This document shows positions 18,618 through 30,663 of a stretch of 64,000 nucleotides of DNA, piece after piece. Position numbers and translations under genes: made by a program. The notes under the pieces are model-generated. The model saw only the letters and a list, made by a program, of their open reading frames with translations. It was not told where the DNA came from and did not search any database. Source of the stretch: Pasteurellaceae bacterium RH1A (lineage in GTDB: Bacteria > Pseudomonadota > Gammaproteobacteria > Enterobacterales > Pasteurellaceae); NCBI GenBank assembly GCA_012221805.1, contig CP015195.1, positions 434,001 to 498,000 on the forward strand, read 5' to 3'. The first letter of the stretch is position 1, and each line of letters opens with the position of its first letter.

Positions 18618-19817
18618 TTAAAAATTAAACATATGCCGCATTTTGGCCTGTTTAACCTTTAAATAGTCCAAATCGTGCTCGGTCGCTTCAACCTGAATGG
18701 GTTCACGCTGCACGATGTTTAGGCCTTGTGCCACCAAGCCTTCAATCTTGGCAGGATTATTGGTTAAAAGACGGAGCGATTTCACCCCGAGTGCTTCAAA
18801 CATTTGGGCGGCGATGTAGTATTCCCGCTCATCGTCCTTAAAGCCCAGGGCTAGGTTGGCTTCGACCGTGTCCATTCCCTTGTCTTGCAGTTCATAGGCA
18901 CGCAGTTTGTTAATCAGGCCAATGCCTCGGCCTTCTTGACGGAGGTAGAGCACAATGCCCCGGCCTTCTTGCTCAATCTTTGTCATAGCCGCCGCAAATT
19001 GCTGGCCACAGTCGCAACGCTGTGAGCCAAAGGCATCGCCAGTTAAGCATTCAGAATGAATACGAGCCAAGACCTCCTGGCCCTCACCAATCTCACCCTT
19101 AACCAGAGCAACATGTTCCTTGCCAGAAATGGTTTCGACAAAGCTGTGGGCCATAAATTCGCCATACTTGGTTGGCATTTTGACAACAGAAACCACTTGA
19201 ATTAGTTTATCGTGCTTGCGGCGGTATTCCTGGAGCTGCTGGATGGTGATAAAAGGCATCTTGTGCTGGGTGGCAAAGGCTTGCAGGTCGGCCATCTTCA
19301 TCATCGTGCCGTCTTCAGCCATAATTTCACAGCAAAGGCCGGCAGGTTTAAGGCCAGCTAGGCGGGCCAGATCGACCGTGGCTTCCGTATGGCCATTACG
19401 CACCAGCACACCGCCATCTTTGGCCACCAGCGGGAACATGTGCCCAGGGCGGCGGAAGTCCTCAGCCTTGGCACTATCCTCCACTAATTTTAGGGCGGTA
19501 AGAGAACGCTCAAAGGCGGAAATGCCGGTGCCCGTTGCAATGTGATCGATAGCCACGGTAAAGGCCGTTTCATGGTTGTCCGTGTTGCGAGAAGACATGG
19601 GCTGAAGGTTGAGTTTTTCCGCAATCTGGCGGCTAATGGGCATACAAATCAAGCCCTTGCCATGCACGGCCATAAAGTTGATATTTTCAGGGGTGGCGAA
19701 CTCAGCCGCACAGATAAAATCGCCCTCGTTTTCCCGATCTTCATCATCGGTGACTAAAATAATCTTGCCCTGACGAATGGCCTCAAGGGCCTCTTCTACG
19801 GTTGAGAATTGAAACAT
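18618..19817 (-). CDS. ribBA: bifunctional RibBA: DHBP synthase / GTP cyclohydrolase II
   Basis: 399 residues. The N-terminal half is 3,4-dihydroxy-2-butanone-4-phosphate synthase (acidic metal site [12 protein letters not shown], and HGKGLICMP). The C-terminal half is GTP cyclohydrolase II ([21 protein letters not shown] with the zinc Cys residues, then [11 protein letters not shown]). It supplies both precursors of the riboflavin ring. The C-terminal half keeps its zinc Cys residues, so it should be active. Third gene of the rib operon. Confidence 0.97.
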   Translation of the reverse strand: MFQFSTVEEALEAIRQGKIILVTDDEDRENEGDFICAAEFATPENINFMAVHGKGLICMPISRQIAEKLNLQPMSSRNTDNHETAFTVAIDHIATGTGISAFERSLTALKLVEDSAKAEDFRRPGHMFPLVAKDGGVLVRNGHTEATVDLARLAGLKPAGLCCEIMAEDGTMMKMADLQAFATQHKMPFITIQQLQEYRRKHDKLIQVVSVVKMPTKYGEFMAHSFVETISGKEHVALVKGEIGEGQEVLARIHSECLTGDAFGSQRCDCGQQFAAAMTKIEQEGRGIVLYLRQEGRGIGLINKLRAYELQDKGMDTVEANLALGFKDDEREYYIAAQMFEALGVKSLRLLTNNPAKIEGLVAQGLNIVQREPIQVEATEHDLDYLKVKQAKMRHMFNF

Positions 19818-19843
19818 ATTTATTCCTTTTTAATCTAACTAAA

Positions 19844-20010
19844 TCCCCTCCCCCGCTTGCGGGGAGGGTTAGGGTGGGGGGATTGAGCGAAAGCTCAAGA
19901 TTCAAGCGGTTATTTTTCTCGCAAAATTTGCAAATTTTGTTAAAAAAGCTATCGCTTGTTGCCTAACGGCAATCCCCCCATCCCAACCTTCCCCGCAAGC
20001 GGGGAAGGGG
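19844..20010. repeat. MITE-like palindromic element, family A copy 3
   Basis: About 167 bases between ribE and ribBA. Outer arms CCCCGCTTGCGGGG and CCCCGCAAGCGGGG; inner hairpins TTGAGC-GAAA-GCTCAA (19883-19898) and TTGCC-TAAC-GGCAA; the uptake core CAAGCGGT and an inverted CGCTTGT lie between. Confidence 0.9.
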
Positions 20011-20020
20011 CTTGTTTGGT

Positions 20021-20668
20021 TTAAAATCCTGCTTTGCTTAGAAATTCTATTGTTAGGTTACTTTTCGCCTCTTCCGGCTCTTTCTTAAGCAAAAACTGCT
20101 CAATGTATTTCCCCACAATATCGTTTTCCAAATTGACCACACAGCCCACCTTTTTCGTGCCTAAATTGGTTTCGGCCAGTGTATGCGGAATAATAGAAAC
20201 ACGGAAACTATCGGCCTCGGTATCGACCACGGTCAGGCTAATCCCATCAATGGTGATAGAACCTTTTTCAATGATATAACGCATGAGTTTTGGTGAGGTC
20301 TTGATCTTGTACCAGACCGAATGATGGGCCGGTGTGATAGAAACGATTTCACCCGTGCCATCAATATGGCCTGAGACGATATGCCCACCAAAGCGACCAT
20401 TGGCCGCCATCGCTCGCTCTAGGTTTACCGGGCTGTTGGACTGCAATTCGCCCAGTGAGGTGCGGGCTAGGGTTTCCGACATCACGTCCGCCGAAAAATG
20501 GTTGCTGCCAAATTCGGTCACGGTTAAGCATACGCCATTGACTGCAATGCTGTCGCCCAGGTGCATATCGCTAAAAATTTTATGGCCGGTGATGGTAATC
20601 ACTGCAAATTCGCCCTGCTTGTGGATCTTGGCCACCTTGCCGACTTCTTCAATAATGCCTGTGAACAT
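20021..20668 (-). CDS. ribE: riboflavin synthase, alpha chain
   Basis: 215 residues; dismutates two lumazines into riboflavin and pyrimidine. The two homologous barrels are visible: the first starts MFTGIIEEVGKV and contains the substrate-binding segment SIAVNGVCLTVTEF, the second contains GSITIDGISLTVVD. The start is ATG at 20668, the universal MFTGI start; the frame is open further upstream but that part is the translated repeat element. Second gene of the rib operon. Confidence 0.96.
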   Translation of the reverse strand: MFTGIIEEVGKVAKIHKQGEFAVITITGHKIFSDMHLGDSIAVNGVCLTVTEFGSNHFSADVMSETLARTSLGELQSNSPVNLERAMAANGRFGGHIVSGHIDGTGEIVSITPAHHSVWYKIKTSPKLMRYIIEKGSITIDGISLTVVDTEADSFRVSIIPHTLAETNLGTKKVGCVVNLENDIVGKYIEQFLLKKEPEEAKSNLTIEFLSKAGF

Positions 20669-20688
20669 AATTTTTCCTCTCTTTGTTA

Positions 20689-20862
20689 CCCCCTCCCTCG
20701 CTTGCGGGGGAGGGTTGGGGAGGGGGGATTGAGCGAAGCTCAAGATACAATACAAGCGGGACAAAAATACCTAAAATTTGCAAATTCTATTAAAAAATCT
20801 ACCGCTTGTTGCCTGACGGCAATCCCCCCACCCTAGCCCTCCCCCGTAAACGGGGGAGGGGA
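20689..20862. repeat. MITE-like palindromic element, family A copy 4
   Basis: About 174 bases between ribD and ribE. Arms CCCTCGCTTGCGGGGGAGGG and CCCTCCCCCGTAAACGGGGG; inner hairpins TTGAGC-GAA-GCTCAA (20729-20743) and TTGCC-TGAC-GGCAA; ACAAGCGG and CCGCTTGT inside. Confidence 0.9.
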
Positions 20863-20868
20863 TTTGTT

Positions 20869-21960
20869 TTAGTTAGTTTCCACCTCAAAATCCACCAAAA
20901 TATCCTCCCCAATCTGGCTGACTTGTGGATTTTTGAGTTTAACTGCCTGGGCTAAATCGCCAATACCAGCTCCACCAATCGGGGTTTTGGCAGCCACACC
21001 GCCCACTAATTTAGGGGCAATGTAGCAATGCACCCGATTAACCAAGCCCTTTTCCAGGGCGGAAAAATTGAGGCTGGAACCGCCTTCTAAGAGGAGGCTA
21101 TCAATCTGCATTTGGCCTAATTTTTGCAAACAATCGGCCAAATCCACCCGCTTGTTATCTGATTTTGTTACCAGAATTTCCACCCCCAAGTCTTGGTAGG
21201 CTTGATGTTTAGCCTTATCAGCATTGACTGTGGCAATAATCGTTTTATAAGTTTGAGCCGTTTGCACTAACTGGCAGTCCAAGGGTGTTCTAAGCTGGCT
21301 GTCGCAGACAATCCGTACCGGCTGTTTGGCATTAGCCATTCGGCTGTTAAGCATAGGGTTATCGGCCAGCACGGTTTCCACTCCAACCATAATGGCACTA
21401 TAAAGATGGCGGGTTTCCTGCACCTTGGCTCTGGCCTGCTCGCCTGTAATCCACTTGGATTGGCCTGTGCTGGTCGCAATTTTGCCGTCCGCTGTCATGG
21501 CATATTTCATCAGCACATAGGGGCGTTTGGTCTGAATATAGTGGAAGAAAATAGGGTTGAGGGCATCGCACCCAGCCTTCATCACACCTTCCACCACCTC
21601 AAGGCCCGCAGCCCGTAATTGTGCCGCCCCCTTGCCTGCCACCAGTGGATTAGGATCGCTTGAGCCAATCACCACCCGCTTAATGCCTCGTTCGATGAGA
21701 AGATCCGAACAGGGCGGGGTGCGGCCGTGATGGCAGCAAGGCTCCAAGGTCACATAGGCGGTTGCGCCGCTTAAGTCCTCATTGCAACTTAAAATGGCAT
21801 TGCGTTCGGCGTGGAACTCGCCATATTTGGCGTGATAACCCTGGGCCACAATCTGGCCATTTTTCACGATCACACAGCCCACCAGCGGGTTGGGGTTGGT
21901 CCAGCCACGGCCCAGCTCGGCCAGGGCGATGGCTTTTTGCATATAGTCTAAGTCGGTCAT
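20869..21960 (-). CDS. ribD: bifunctional riboflavin deaminase/reductase RibD
   Basis: 363 residues. N-terminal deaminase with HAERNAI and PCCHHGRTPPC (zinc ligands), C-terminal reductase with MKYAMTADGKIATSTGQS and LLLEGGSSLNF. It performs the second and third steps from GTP. Start is ATG at 21960 (MTDLDYMQKAIALAE); the longer open frame upstream only reads the leader and riboswitch. First gene of the rib operon, behind the FMN riboswitch. Confidence 0.96.
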   Translation of the reverse strand: MTDLDYMQKAIALAELGRGWTNPNPLVGCVIVKNGQIVAQGYHAKYGEFHAERNAILSCNEDLSGATAYVTLEPCCHHGRTPPCSDLLIERGIKRVVIGSSDPNPLVAGKGAAQLRAAGLEVVEGVMKAGCDALNPIFFHYIQTKRPYVLMKYAMTADGKIATSTGQSKWITGEQARAKVQETRHLYSAIMVGVETVLADNPMLNSRMANAKQPVRIVCDSQLRTPLDCQLVQTAQTYKTIIATVNADKAKHQAYQDLGVEILVTKSDNKRVDLADCLQKLGQMQIDSLLLEGGSSLNFSALEKGLVNRVHCYIAPKLVGGVAAKTPIGGAGIGDLAQAVKLKNPQVSQIGEDILVDFEVETN

Positions 21961-22009
21961 TGGGGTTTTGTGTTGGTAGGGCAGGATAGAAACTGTTTCT
22001 AGGATAAGA

Positions 22010-22085
22010 GTAGGGACGCATTGCATGCGTCCGCAAACTTCATCACATACGATATATCGCACGGACGCATGCAATGCGTCCCTAC
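22010..22085. repeat. GTAGGGACGCA inverted repeat pair (family C, copy 2)
   Basis: GTAGGGACGCATTGCATGCG and its reverse complement face each other in the ribD leader, between the riboswitch terminator and ribD. Compared with copy 1, the arm hairpin changes from CTGCGTG-type to TTGCATG-type, and the change is mirrored on both sides. Confidence 0.9.
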
Positions 22086-22101
22086 AAGATAGTGGTATTA
22101 A

Positions 22102-22135
22102 GAAACAAAAACCCTGAAACCTTTCGATTTCAGGG
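22102..22135 (-). terminator. probable FMN-riboswitch expression-platform terminator
   Basis: On the minus strand CCCTGAAA and TTTCAGGG pair around TCGAAAGG, followed by TTTTTGTTTC. It lies about 55 bases downstream of the FMN aptamer. Confidence 0.75.
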
Positions 22136-22152
22136 CTTGCAAAAAAGACATG

Positions 22153-22174
22153 AAAAACCACCGCTTGCACGGTG
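22153..22174 (-). terminator. second hairpin after the FMN aptamer
   Basis: CACCG-TGCAAG-CGGTG followed by GTTTTT on the minus strand. The right arm and loop contain the uptake core CAAGCGGT. It may be part of the riboswitch switch or a separate short terminator. Confidence 0.5.
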
Positions 22175-22191
22175 ATCTTTTTTCGCTCTTC

Positions 22192-22299
22192 TTCCATCCA
22201 GACTATACTGTCGGTACTGGAATTTCACCAGTTCCTGCCAAGTTCTCACTCGGCTCGCGGACTTTACCGCCGATCGGGAATTTCACCCTGCCCTGAAGA
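22192..22299 (-). ncRNA. FMN riboswitch (RFN element)
   Basis: Read on the minus strand the conserved RFN segments are all present: TCAGGGCAGGGTGAAATTCC, GGCGGTAA, CGCGAGCC, GGTGAAATTCC again, and the 3' closing TATAGTCTGGATGGAAGAAG. It senses flavin mononucleotide and should turn off the ribD-ribE-ribBA-ribH operon when FMN is plentiful. Two terminator-like hairpins follow, which fits transcriptional control. Confidence 0.96.
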
Positions 22300-22316
22300 T
22301 TAAAAATTAGGAGCGG

Positions 22317-25346
<3,030 letters not shown>

Positions 25347-25466
25347 TGTAGGGTTTTCCTTTCAAAATAAACGCCTGAATTGTACTGATAAACCAAGGAT
25401 AAAGCAAAATGGCATGGGGATTAAATTAGCCTGCTTATGTTTTATTGAACTTCATATAAAAGACAG

Positions 25467-25482
25467 TTACAATGTAATGTAA
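25467..25482. promoter_or_regulatory. possible operator of the DinJ/YafQ pair
   Basis: TTACA-A-TGTAA followed by a third half-site TGTAA gives overlapping palindromes within 40 bases of the antitoxin start, where DinJ-type antitoxins bind. Inferred from place and symmetry. Confidence 0.45.
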
Positions 25483-25505
25483 ATTACTTAAGCGAGAGGT
25501 TTATG

Positions 25506-25796
25506 ATGGACTACACCAATTTCAATATGCGTTTAGACAATAATTTGCGGGGGCGGGCCTACCCTATTTTAGAGCAATATGGCTTAACCCCTAGTCAGGC
25601 GGTAAGAATGTTCTTTAACCAGATTGCAAATACAGGCAAAATCCCCCTTTCTTTTGATTGGGCAGCAGAGCAGAATTTAGAGGTCTCGGATAGGGTTCAG
25701 GCTATTCTGGCTCAAAATCAAGCCGAACAAGCACAGGGCAAATCCACCAAGTATGCCAATTTAGATGAAATGATGGCGGATCTGGCCGATGACTAA
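25506..25796 (+). CDS. RelB/DinJ-family antitoxin
   Basis: 96-residue acidic protein starting MDYTNFNMRLDNNLRGRAYP, a ribbon-helix-helix of the RelB/DinJ type (LTPSQAVRMFFNQIANTGKIPLSF read in two parts), with a C-terminal acidic tail for toxin binding. Of two adjacent ATGs, the one at 25506 has the better distance from AGAGG. It overlaps the toxin gene by eight bases. Confidence 0.85.
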   Translation: MDYTNFNMRLDNNLRGRAYPILEQYGLTPSQAVRMFFNQIANTGKIPLSFDWAAEQNLEVSDRVQAILAQNQAEQAQGKSTKYANLDEMMADLADD

Positions 25797-26085
25797 ACCC
25801 AGACAAATTGAAGTGTTTAACTCCTTCAAACGCAATGCCAAAAAGCATTTTGAACACTTAATTTCTGCGGAGTGGGCGGAGGTTATCACCTGCTTGGTTA
25901 ATCGTGTGGCCTTGCCTGAAAAATATAAGGATCACCAATTAACGGGTAATCTCAAGGCCTTTCGAGATTGCCATATCAAAAACGATTTAGTCTTGCTCTA
26001 TAAAATTTCAGAAGACGATGAAAGGTTAGAATTGCACTATTTGGATACCCATTCCGAAATTTTTAAAAATGCTGGGGCAAAATAA
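25789..26085 (+). CDS. YafQ-like mRNA interferase toxin
   Basis: 98 residues of the RelE superfamily, YafQ kind: KDHQLTGNLKAFRDCHIKND, VLLYKI, and LHYLDTHSEIF near the C-terminus. The His in RDCHIKND and the C-terminal HSEIF segment correspond to YafQ active-site positions. Such toxins cut in-frame codons on translating ribosomes. Second type II pair in the window and unrelated in gene order (antitoxin first) to the one at 4459. Confidence 0.87.
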   Translation: MTKPRQIEVFNSFKRNAKKHFEHLISAEWAEVITCLVNRVALPEKYKDHQLTGNLKAFRDCHIKNDLVLLYKISEDDERLELHYLDTHSEIFKNAGAK

Positions 26086-26118
26086 GTTATAACCCGCAAC
26101 TCACTCAAGGACAAGCCA

Positions 26119-26601
26119 ATGACACCCGCTATCAACCTCCTTAAAAAACAAAAAATCCCCTTCACCCTCCACCCCTACGAACACGACCCAAACAACCACA
26201 ATTTCGGCCAAGAGGCTGTGGATAAGCTGGGCCTCAATGCCCAACAGGTCTTTAAAACCCTTTTGGTGGCAGAAAATGGCGATCAGAAAAAATTAGCCGT
26301 GATGGTTGTGCCGGTTTCCAACCAGCTTAATCTCAAGCAGGCTGCCCAGGCTTTGGGGGTGAAAAAGGTTGAGATGGCTGACAAGGAAATGGCTCAAAAG
26401 GTTACGGGTTATTTACTAGGCGGAATTAGTCCTTTGGGGCAGAAGAAGCTATTGCCAACTGTGATTGATGAACAGGCCTTGGGGTTTGAAACCATCTTTG
26501 TGTCAGGTGGCAAAAGAGGCCTGGATATTGAATTAAAGCCGCAGGATCTGGCAGCTTTGCTCAAGGCCAAGTTTGCGGAGATTAAGGATGGAAGCCAATA
26601 A
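26119..26601 (+). CDS. ybaK: Cys-tRNA(Pro) deacylase YbaK/EbsC
   Basis: 160 residues of the YbaK family, which edits Cys wrongly loaded on tRNA-Pro. Seen: [17 protein letters not shown], the catalytic Lys region QQVFKTLLV, and [21 protein letters not shown]. Monocistronic, followed by a bidirectional terminator shared with rplA. Confidence 0.95.
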   Translation: MTPAINLLKKQKIPFTLHPYEHDPNNHNFGQEAVDKLGLNAQQVFKTLLVAENGDQKKLAVMVVPVSNQLNLKQAAQALGVKKVEMADKEMAQKVTGYLLGGISPLGQKKLLPTVIDEQALGFETIFVSGGKRGLDIELKPQDLAALLKAKFAEIKDGSQ

Positions 26602-26610
26602 AAACAAAAA

Positions 26611-26636
26611 AAAACCGCAGTAAAAACTGCGGTTTT
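26611..26636. terminator. bidirectional terminator between ybaK and rplA
   Basis: AAAACCGCAG-TAAAAA-CTGCGGTTTT, a 10-bp perfect stem between convergent genes. Confidence 0.92.
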
Positions 26637-26654
26637 GAATGCTTAAAGCAAGTC

Positions 26655-27344
26655 TTAAAGGGTTGATTGATCAACCGCAACACCTGCACCCATGGTGGTA
26701 GAGATGCTTACTTTCTTGATGAAGATACCTTTAGCTGTGGTTGGTTTAGCTTTAGTTAAAGCAGCCAATAAAGCGTTTAAGTTGTCTTTTAATTGCTCAG
26801 GAGAGAAGTCTGCCTTACCGATAGTGGTATGGATGATACCATTTTTATCGTTACGGTAGCGGATCTGACCTGATTTTGCATTTTTAACCGCTTCAGCAAC
26901 GTTTGGCGTTACAGTACCCACTTTCGGGTTTGGCATTAAACCACGTGGGCCTAATACTTGACCTAACTGACCAACCACACGCATTGCATCTGGAGAAGCG
27001 ATAACTACGTCAAAGTTCATTTCGCCTTTCTTGATTTGGTCTGCAAGATCTTCCATACCTACGAGGTCTGCACCAGCAGCTTTAGCAGCTTCTGCGTTAG
27101 CACCTTGGGTGAACACAGCAACACGGGCTGTACGGCCAGTACCGTGTGGAAGAACGGTTGCGCCACGCACGTTTTGGTCTGATTTACGAGGGTCGATACC
27201 GAGGTTTACGGCAACATCCACGCTTTCAACGAATTTAGCCGTTGCGAATTGTTTTAAAACGGCAATCGCTTCGTTGATTTCATAAGCCTTGGTAGAATCT
27301 ACGCCAGCCTTGATTGCTTTCATTTTTTTAGTCAATTTAGCCAT
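26655..27344 (-). CDS. rplA: 50S ribosomal protein L1
   Basis: 229 residues, full length, starting [16 protein letters not shown], with the rRNA-binding segments GRTARVAVF and [18 protein letters not shown]. It forms the L1 stalk and in other bacteria represses the L11-L1 operon by binding its leader. It is last in the operon: no rplJL follows, in agreement with the split arrangement known in Pasteurellaceae. Confidence 0.98.
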   Translation of the reverse strand: MAKLTKKMKAIKAGVDSTKAYEINEAIAVLKQFATAKFVESVDVAVNLGIDPRKSDQNVRGATVLPHGTGRTARVAVFTQGANAEAAKAAGADLVGMEDLADQIKKGEMNFDVVIASPDAMRVVGQLGQVLGPRGLMPNPKVGTVTPNVAEAVKNAKSGQIRYRNDKNGIIHTTIGKADFSPEQLKDNLNALLAALTKAKPTTAKGIFIKKVSISTTMGAGVAVDQSTL

Positions 27345-27348
27345 CGTA

Positions 27349-27777
27349 TTATTCCTCCACCACTAAGCCCATTGAACGAGCAGTACCAGCGATTGATTTC
27401 ATCTTAGTTTCGATAGTCGCACCAGTCATATCAGAGGCTTTAGTTTCAGCGATTTGACGGATTTGATCTAAGGTTACTTTACCCACTTTATCTTTGTTTG
27501 GTTTACCAGAACCAGACTTGATACCGGCAGCCTTCTTAAGAAGAACAGCAGCTGGTGGCGTTTTGGTAACGAAAGTGAATGAACGGTCTGCATAAACAGT
27601 GATAACAACTGGAATTGGTAAACCTTTTTCTAGGCTCTCAGTACGAGCGTTGAATGCTTTACAGAATTCCATGATGTTCACACCTTGCTGACCTAGAGCA
27701 GGACCAACTGGTGGTGATGGGTTAGCCATACCCGCTGCAACTTGCAACTTAACGTATGCTTGGACTTTTTTTGCCAT
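27349..27777 (-). CDS. rplK: 50S ribosomal protein L11
   Basis: 142 residues starting [22 protein letters not shown] with the [21 protein letters not shown] segment, part of the GTPase-associated centre. Four bases separate it from rplA. Strong codon bias. Confidence 0.98.
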   Translation of the reverse strand: MAKKVQAYVKLQVAAGMANPSPPVGPALGQQGVNIMEFCKAFNARTESLEKGLPIPVVITVYADRSFTFVTKTPPAAVLLKKAAGIKSGSGKPNKDKVGKVTLDQIRQIAETKASDMTGATIETKMKSIAGTARSMGLVVEE

Positions 27778-27890
27778 TTTAGTTTCCTTTTATGGGTGAT
27801 AACGCTGAACTTCAGCTCCCCGATTGATAAAAACAAGCACCATGTGCCTTCATAAAAATACGCACAGTTTAAGGTGCGTAAGAGGCGTGT

Positions 27891-27919
27891 ATTCTATAGA
27901 AATAAGGCTGGCTTTTCAA
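27891..27919 (-). promoter_or_regulatory. promoter of rplKA
   Basis: Minus strand TTGAAA (27914-27919), 17 bases, TAGAAT (27891-27896). The 110-base leader contains the hairpin CGCAC-8-GTGCG (27861-27878); this is where an L1 autoregulation site would be expected, but I cannot show one. Confidence 0.6.
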
Positions 27920-28047
27920 GCTATCTTCTCGTCTTTTTGTGGTTAATCTTTATTCTTTTTATAAACCCATAATTTTTTTGTTGATTTAAGCCTGGGTTAG
28001 GGATAGGATAAGGTATAACCATTATAATTTTAAGGCTTTTTAAAAGG

Positions 28048-30552
28048 ATGAAAAAAACAACCCTCTCTCTTGTGATTGCAGCCCTGATGGCCCAGGCTGC
28101 AAGGGCTTCAGAACAACTGGCCCCTGTTATTGTCTATGCCAACCTTCCCCAAAATGCCAGCCTGATTTCAGCTAAGCAGCTGCAAAATGCAGGCATCGGC
28201 AATAAGAATATCAATGAATTGCTGACCACCCTGCCCAGTGTCAGAACCTCATCTAGTAGTGGAAGCGGCCAAACATTGGGCGAAATTGCTCCGCAAAACC
28301 TGTCTTTCTACGGCGAGCGTTACTATAACAACAACTTTATGGTCAATGGTATTTCCACCAATGATAATATCAACCCCATTGGTTTGGGCGAAAATGGCGT
28401 GCTCAGCCGTGATAGAACCCTGACCATCGATCCTGAATGGCTGCCTTCAGGCCATCCGCAGGCCTTTTGGTTAAACCCAGATCTGCTTAAGCAGGTAAAA
28501 GTCTTTGACTCTAACGTGCCAAGCCGCTATGGCTACTTTACGGGTGGCGTGGTGGATGCTGAATTAGATGATCCTGATTTTTCCCGCCCATCGGGCTTTA
28601 TTTCTTATCGTACAACCCGCTCCGCCTGGGTGAAATTCCACCTAGATGGCCAATACCGTGATGCCTTCCATCAGGCTCACTCGCCGCTCATGCAGCCTAA
28701 GTTTGTAAAGCATCAATACAGCCTCAAACTCAACCAACCCTTGAGCAACCATTCGGCCTTGCTCTTTGCCTATGAACGCCAAACAGCAGAGATTCCCCAG
28801 CATCATCAATACCTCAAATATTGGGTGGATCAGAAACGCCGCAATGAAACCTTTTTAGTCCGTTATAAAAATGATTGGAATGACAATAACACCCTCTTGG
28901 CCACCCTTATGTATTCACCGCATATAGGCGATTACCATATGGATAATGTCAAAAATGGCGGCTTTCGGGAAAGCGGTGGAGGCTTTTTAGGTTCGCTTAA
29001 CTGGAAGAACTACAATAGTTTGGGCTTATTGAGTACTGAGCTGGCCTATCGTCAGACCAAAAACCAAACCAAATATGCAGCCAATTTACTGGAAAACTAT
29101 GCCCTGACCCCAAGCATTGACTGGGTTAGCGATCCTGATCCTGACTACGGCTTTGCCCGCCGAGGTGGCATTGGTAAGCGTTATACCACCCAAGAAAATG
29201 TGCTTTTGAAACAGGAATTGGCTTTCAACGCCCTACAGTTGGGCAATCATCGGCATAAATTTACCCTGGGTTGGGAATATCACCATAATCGTTCAGCCTT
29301 AAAACAGCCTGAAATGGCCATTCAGTATTCAGGTGCAAGACAATATTATGGCCAAGATGAGCATTATCGCCCCTTTGATCTGGCCGATTGCACAGACTGT
29401 ATTCCTAAAGAACAATACGCAACGGGTAAAACCATCTATCATCCGCTGACAGGCAAGGTAAAACATAATAAGTTTGCCCTTTATCTTGAAGATGAATGGA
29501 AATGGAAGGACTTAACCCTCACCCCAGGCCTGCGGTTGGATTATGGGCAATTTTTAAACCAATTTAACCTGGCCCCTCGCTTCCATCTGGACTATGACCT
29601 AAAAGGCCAAGATAAAACCCATTTTATAGCCGGCCTAAACCGCTATTATGCCGATGATTTGTTGGACTATCAGCTGCGTTCCAGCTTTAATTTCTATGAT
29701 GAATATAACCGCTATGACTATGAAGATGGCTGGAGCCACAGTGAGTCCAAGTTAAACATCAAATATAAGGGTGCCAAACTCAAAACCCCTTACAGTGATG
29801 AGGTCAATCTAGGCCTTAGCCACAAAATAGCCAATAGCCTGTGGAAGCTCAAATGGGTGCAGCGTCAAAGTAAGCAACAGTTTATGACCCGCATTGATTA
29901 TGAGGCCAGCCCACAGCAGCGTTGGCTAAGTAATGGCGGCCGAACCACTACCAACAATGTGAGCTTATCGGCCCAAAGCCTGACTCCTTGGAAGACCCGC
30001 TGGGCAGAGCTGGGTTGGGAATTTGCCATCTCTTATCAAAAGAGCAAGTCTAATCAAACCGTGGATTACACCCAACGGGATTGGCAGGACTATGACATCG
30101 AAAAAATGCTCTACAAGGGCAAACTTCAGCCTATTAGCCAAATGCCTGCCCAACGCTTTAACCAACCTTGGACGGCAGCCCTGAAAATCAACACCTACTT
30201 CCCAGGGCTCAATCTGGCTTGGCTCCATGTGGTAAATTACCAATCAGGCTCCCGCCATTTTTCTCGCACTGGCACACGTTGTAGCGCAGACATTGCTGCC
30301 TGCGGCGACTATCGGGGCCTGGTGGCCAGAGTGACGGAGGTCAAATACCCACGGGAAATTACCCTAGACTGGAATTTTATCTGGAAAAAACGCCTAACCG
30401 ACACCCAAGCCCTTTCGCTTAATCTTTCTGTCTTAAACGTCCTAAACCATGTGGCCAAGGCTGAAAGGGTGACAGAAGATGCTGGCGACAGCTACTACCA
30501 AACCTACAAACCCGGCAGACAATTCTGGCTGGGGGCGAAGTATGAGTGGTAG
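28048..30552 (+). CDS. TonB-dependent outer-membrane receptor, ligand unknown
   Basis: 834 residues with a signal peptide (MKKTTLSLVIAALMAQAARA), a plug domain at about residues 25-190 (NINELLTTLPSVRTSSSSGS, NNNFMVNGISTNDN, VPSRYGYFTGGVVDAEL) and a long beta-barrel ending in the outer-membrane signature KYEW. The canonical N-terminal TonB box is poorly defined (APVIVYA is the best candidate). A CTDCIP pair in an extracellular region may form a disulfide. No TonB, ABC transporter or siderophore gene is near, so the ligand cannot be guessed. A predicted 290-base AT-rich region precedes it. Confidence 0.88.
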   Translation: MKKTTLSLVIAALMAQAARASEQLAPVIVYANLPQNASLISAKQLQNAGIGNKNINELLTTLPSVRTSSSSGSGQTLGEIAPQNLSFYGERYYNNNFMVNGISTNDNINPIGLGENGVLSRDRTLTIDPEWLPSGHPQAFWLNPDLLKQVKVFDSNVPSRYGYFTGGVVDAELDDPDFSRPSGFISYRTTRSAWVKFHLDGQYRDAFHQAHSPLMQPKFVKHQYSLKLNQPLSNHSALLFAYERQTAEIPQHHQYLKYWVDQKRRNETFLVRYKNDWNDNNTLLATLMYSPHIGDYHMDNVKNGGFRESGGGFLGSLNWKNYNSLGLLSTELAYRQTKNQTKYAANLLENYALTPSIDWVSDPDPDYGFARRGGIGKRYTTQENVLLKQELAFNALQLGNHRHKFTLGWEYHHNRSALKQPEMAIQYSGARQYYGQDEHYRPFDLADCTDCIPKEQYATGKTIYHPLTGKVKHNKFALYLEDEWKWKDLTLTPGLRLDYGQFLNQFNLAPRFHLDYDLKGQDKTHFIAGLNRYYADDLLDYQLRSSFNFYDEYNRYDYEDGWSHSESKLNIKYKGAKLKTPYSDEVNLGLSHKIANSLWKLKWVQRQSKQQFMTRIDYEASPQQRWLSNGGRTTTNNVSLSAQSLTPWKTRWAELGWEFAISYQKSKSNQTVDYTQRDWQDYDIEKMLYKGKLQPISQMPAQRFNQPWTAALKINTYFPGLNLAWLHVVNYQSGSRHFSRTGTRCSADIAACGDYRGLVARVTEVKYPREITLDWNFIWKKRLTDTQALSLNLSVLNVLNHVAKAERVTEDAGDSYYQTYKPGRQFWLGAKYEW

Positions 30553-30569
30553 GTTAGCTTAAGCAGAAT

Positions 30570-30627
30570 GCAAGCGGTCAAATCTGGCCTGATTTTTGCA
30601 AAAATCAGAGAGGTTTTGGCCGCTTGT
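30570..30627. terminator. inverted uptake-sequence hairpin after the receptor gene
   Basis: CAAGCGGTCAAA (30571-30582) pairs with TTTTGGCCGCTTG (30614-30626) and encloses the 20-base palindrome CTGATTTTTGCAAAAATCAG. Paired uptake sequences used as terminators are known in Pasteurellaceae. Confidence 0.7.
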
Positions 30628-30663
30628 ATGCCCTTATGAACATAAAAACTAACCTATTTATTG

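Noticed and set aside
20669-20764. 32-codon N-terminal extension of ribE
   Set aside because: Encoded by the family A repeat; riboflavin synthase begins at MFTGI.
21961-22197. 80-codon N-terminal extension of ribD
   Set aside because: It is the translated leader: riboswitch end, terminator and family C repeat. The conserved start MTDLDYM is at 21960.
27861-27878. L1 autoregulatory site in the rplK leader
   Set aside because: A hairpin exists, but I cannot match it to the known L1-binding fold from sequence alone.
27990-28040. Fur box before the TonB-dependent receptor
   Set aside because: The AT-rich stretch has only weak resemblance to the GATAAT hexamer array.
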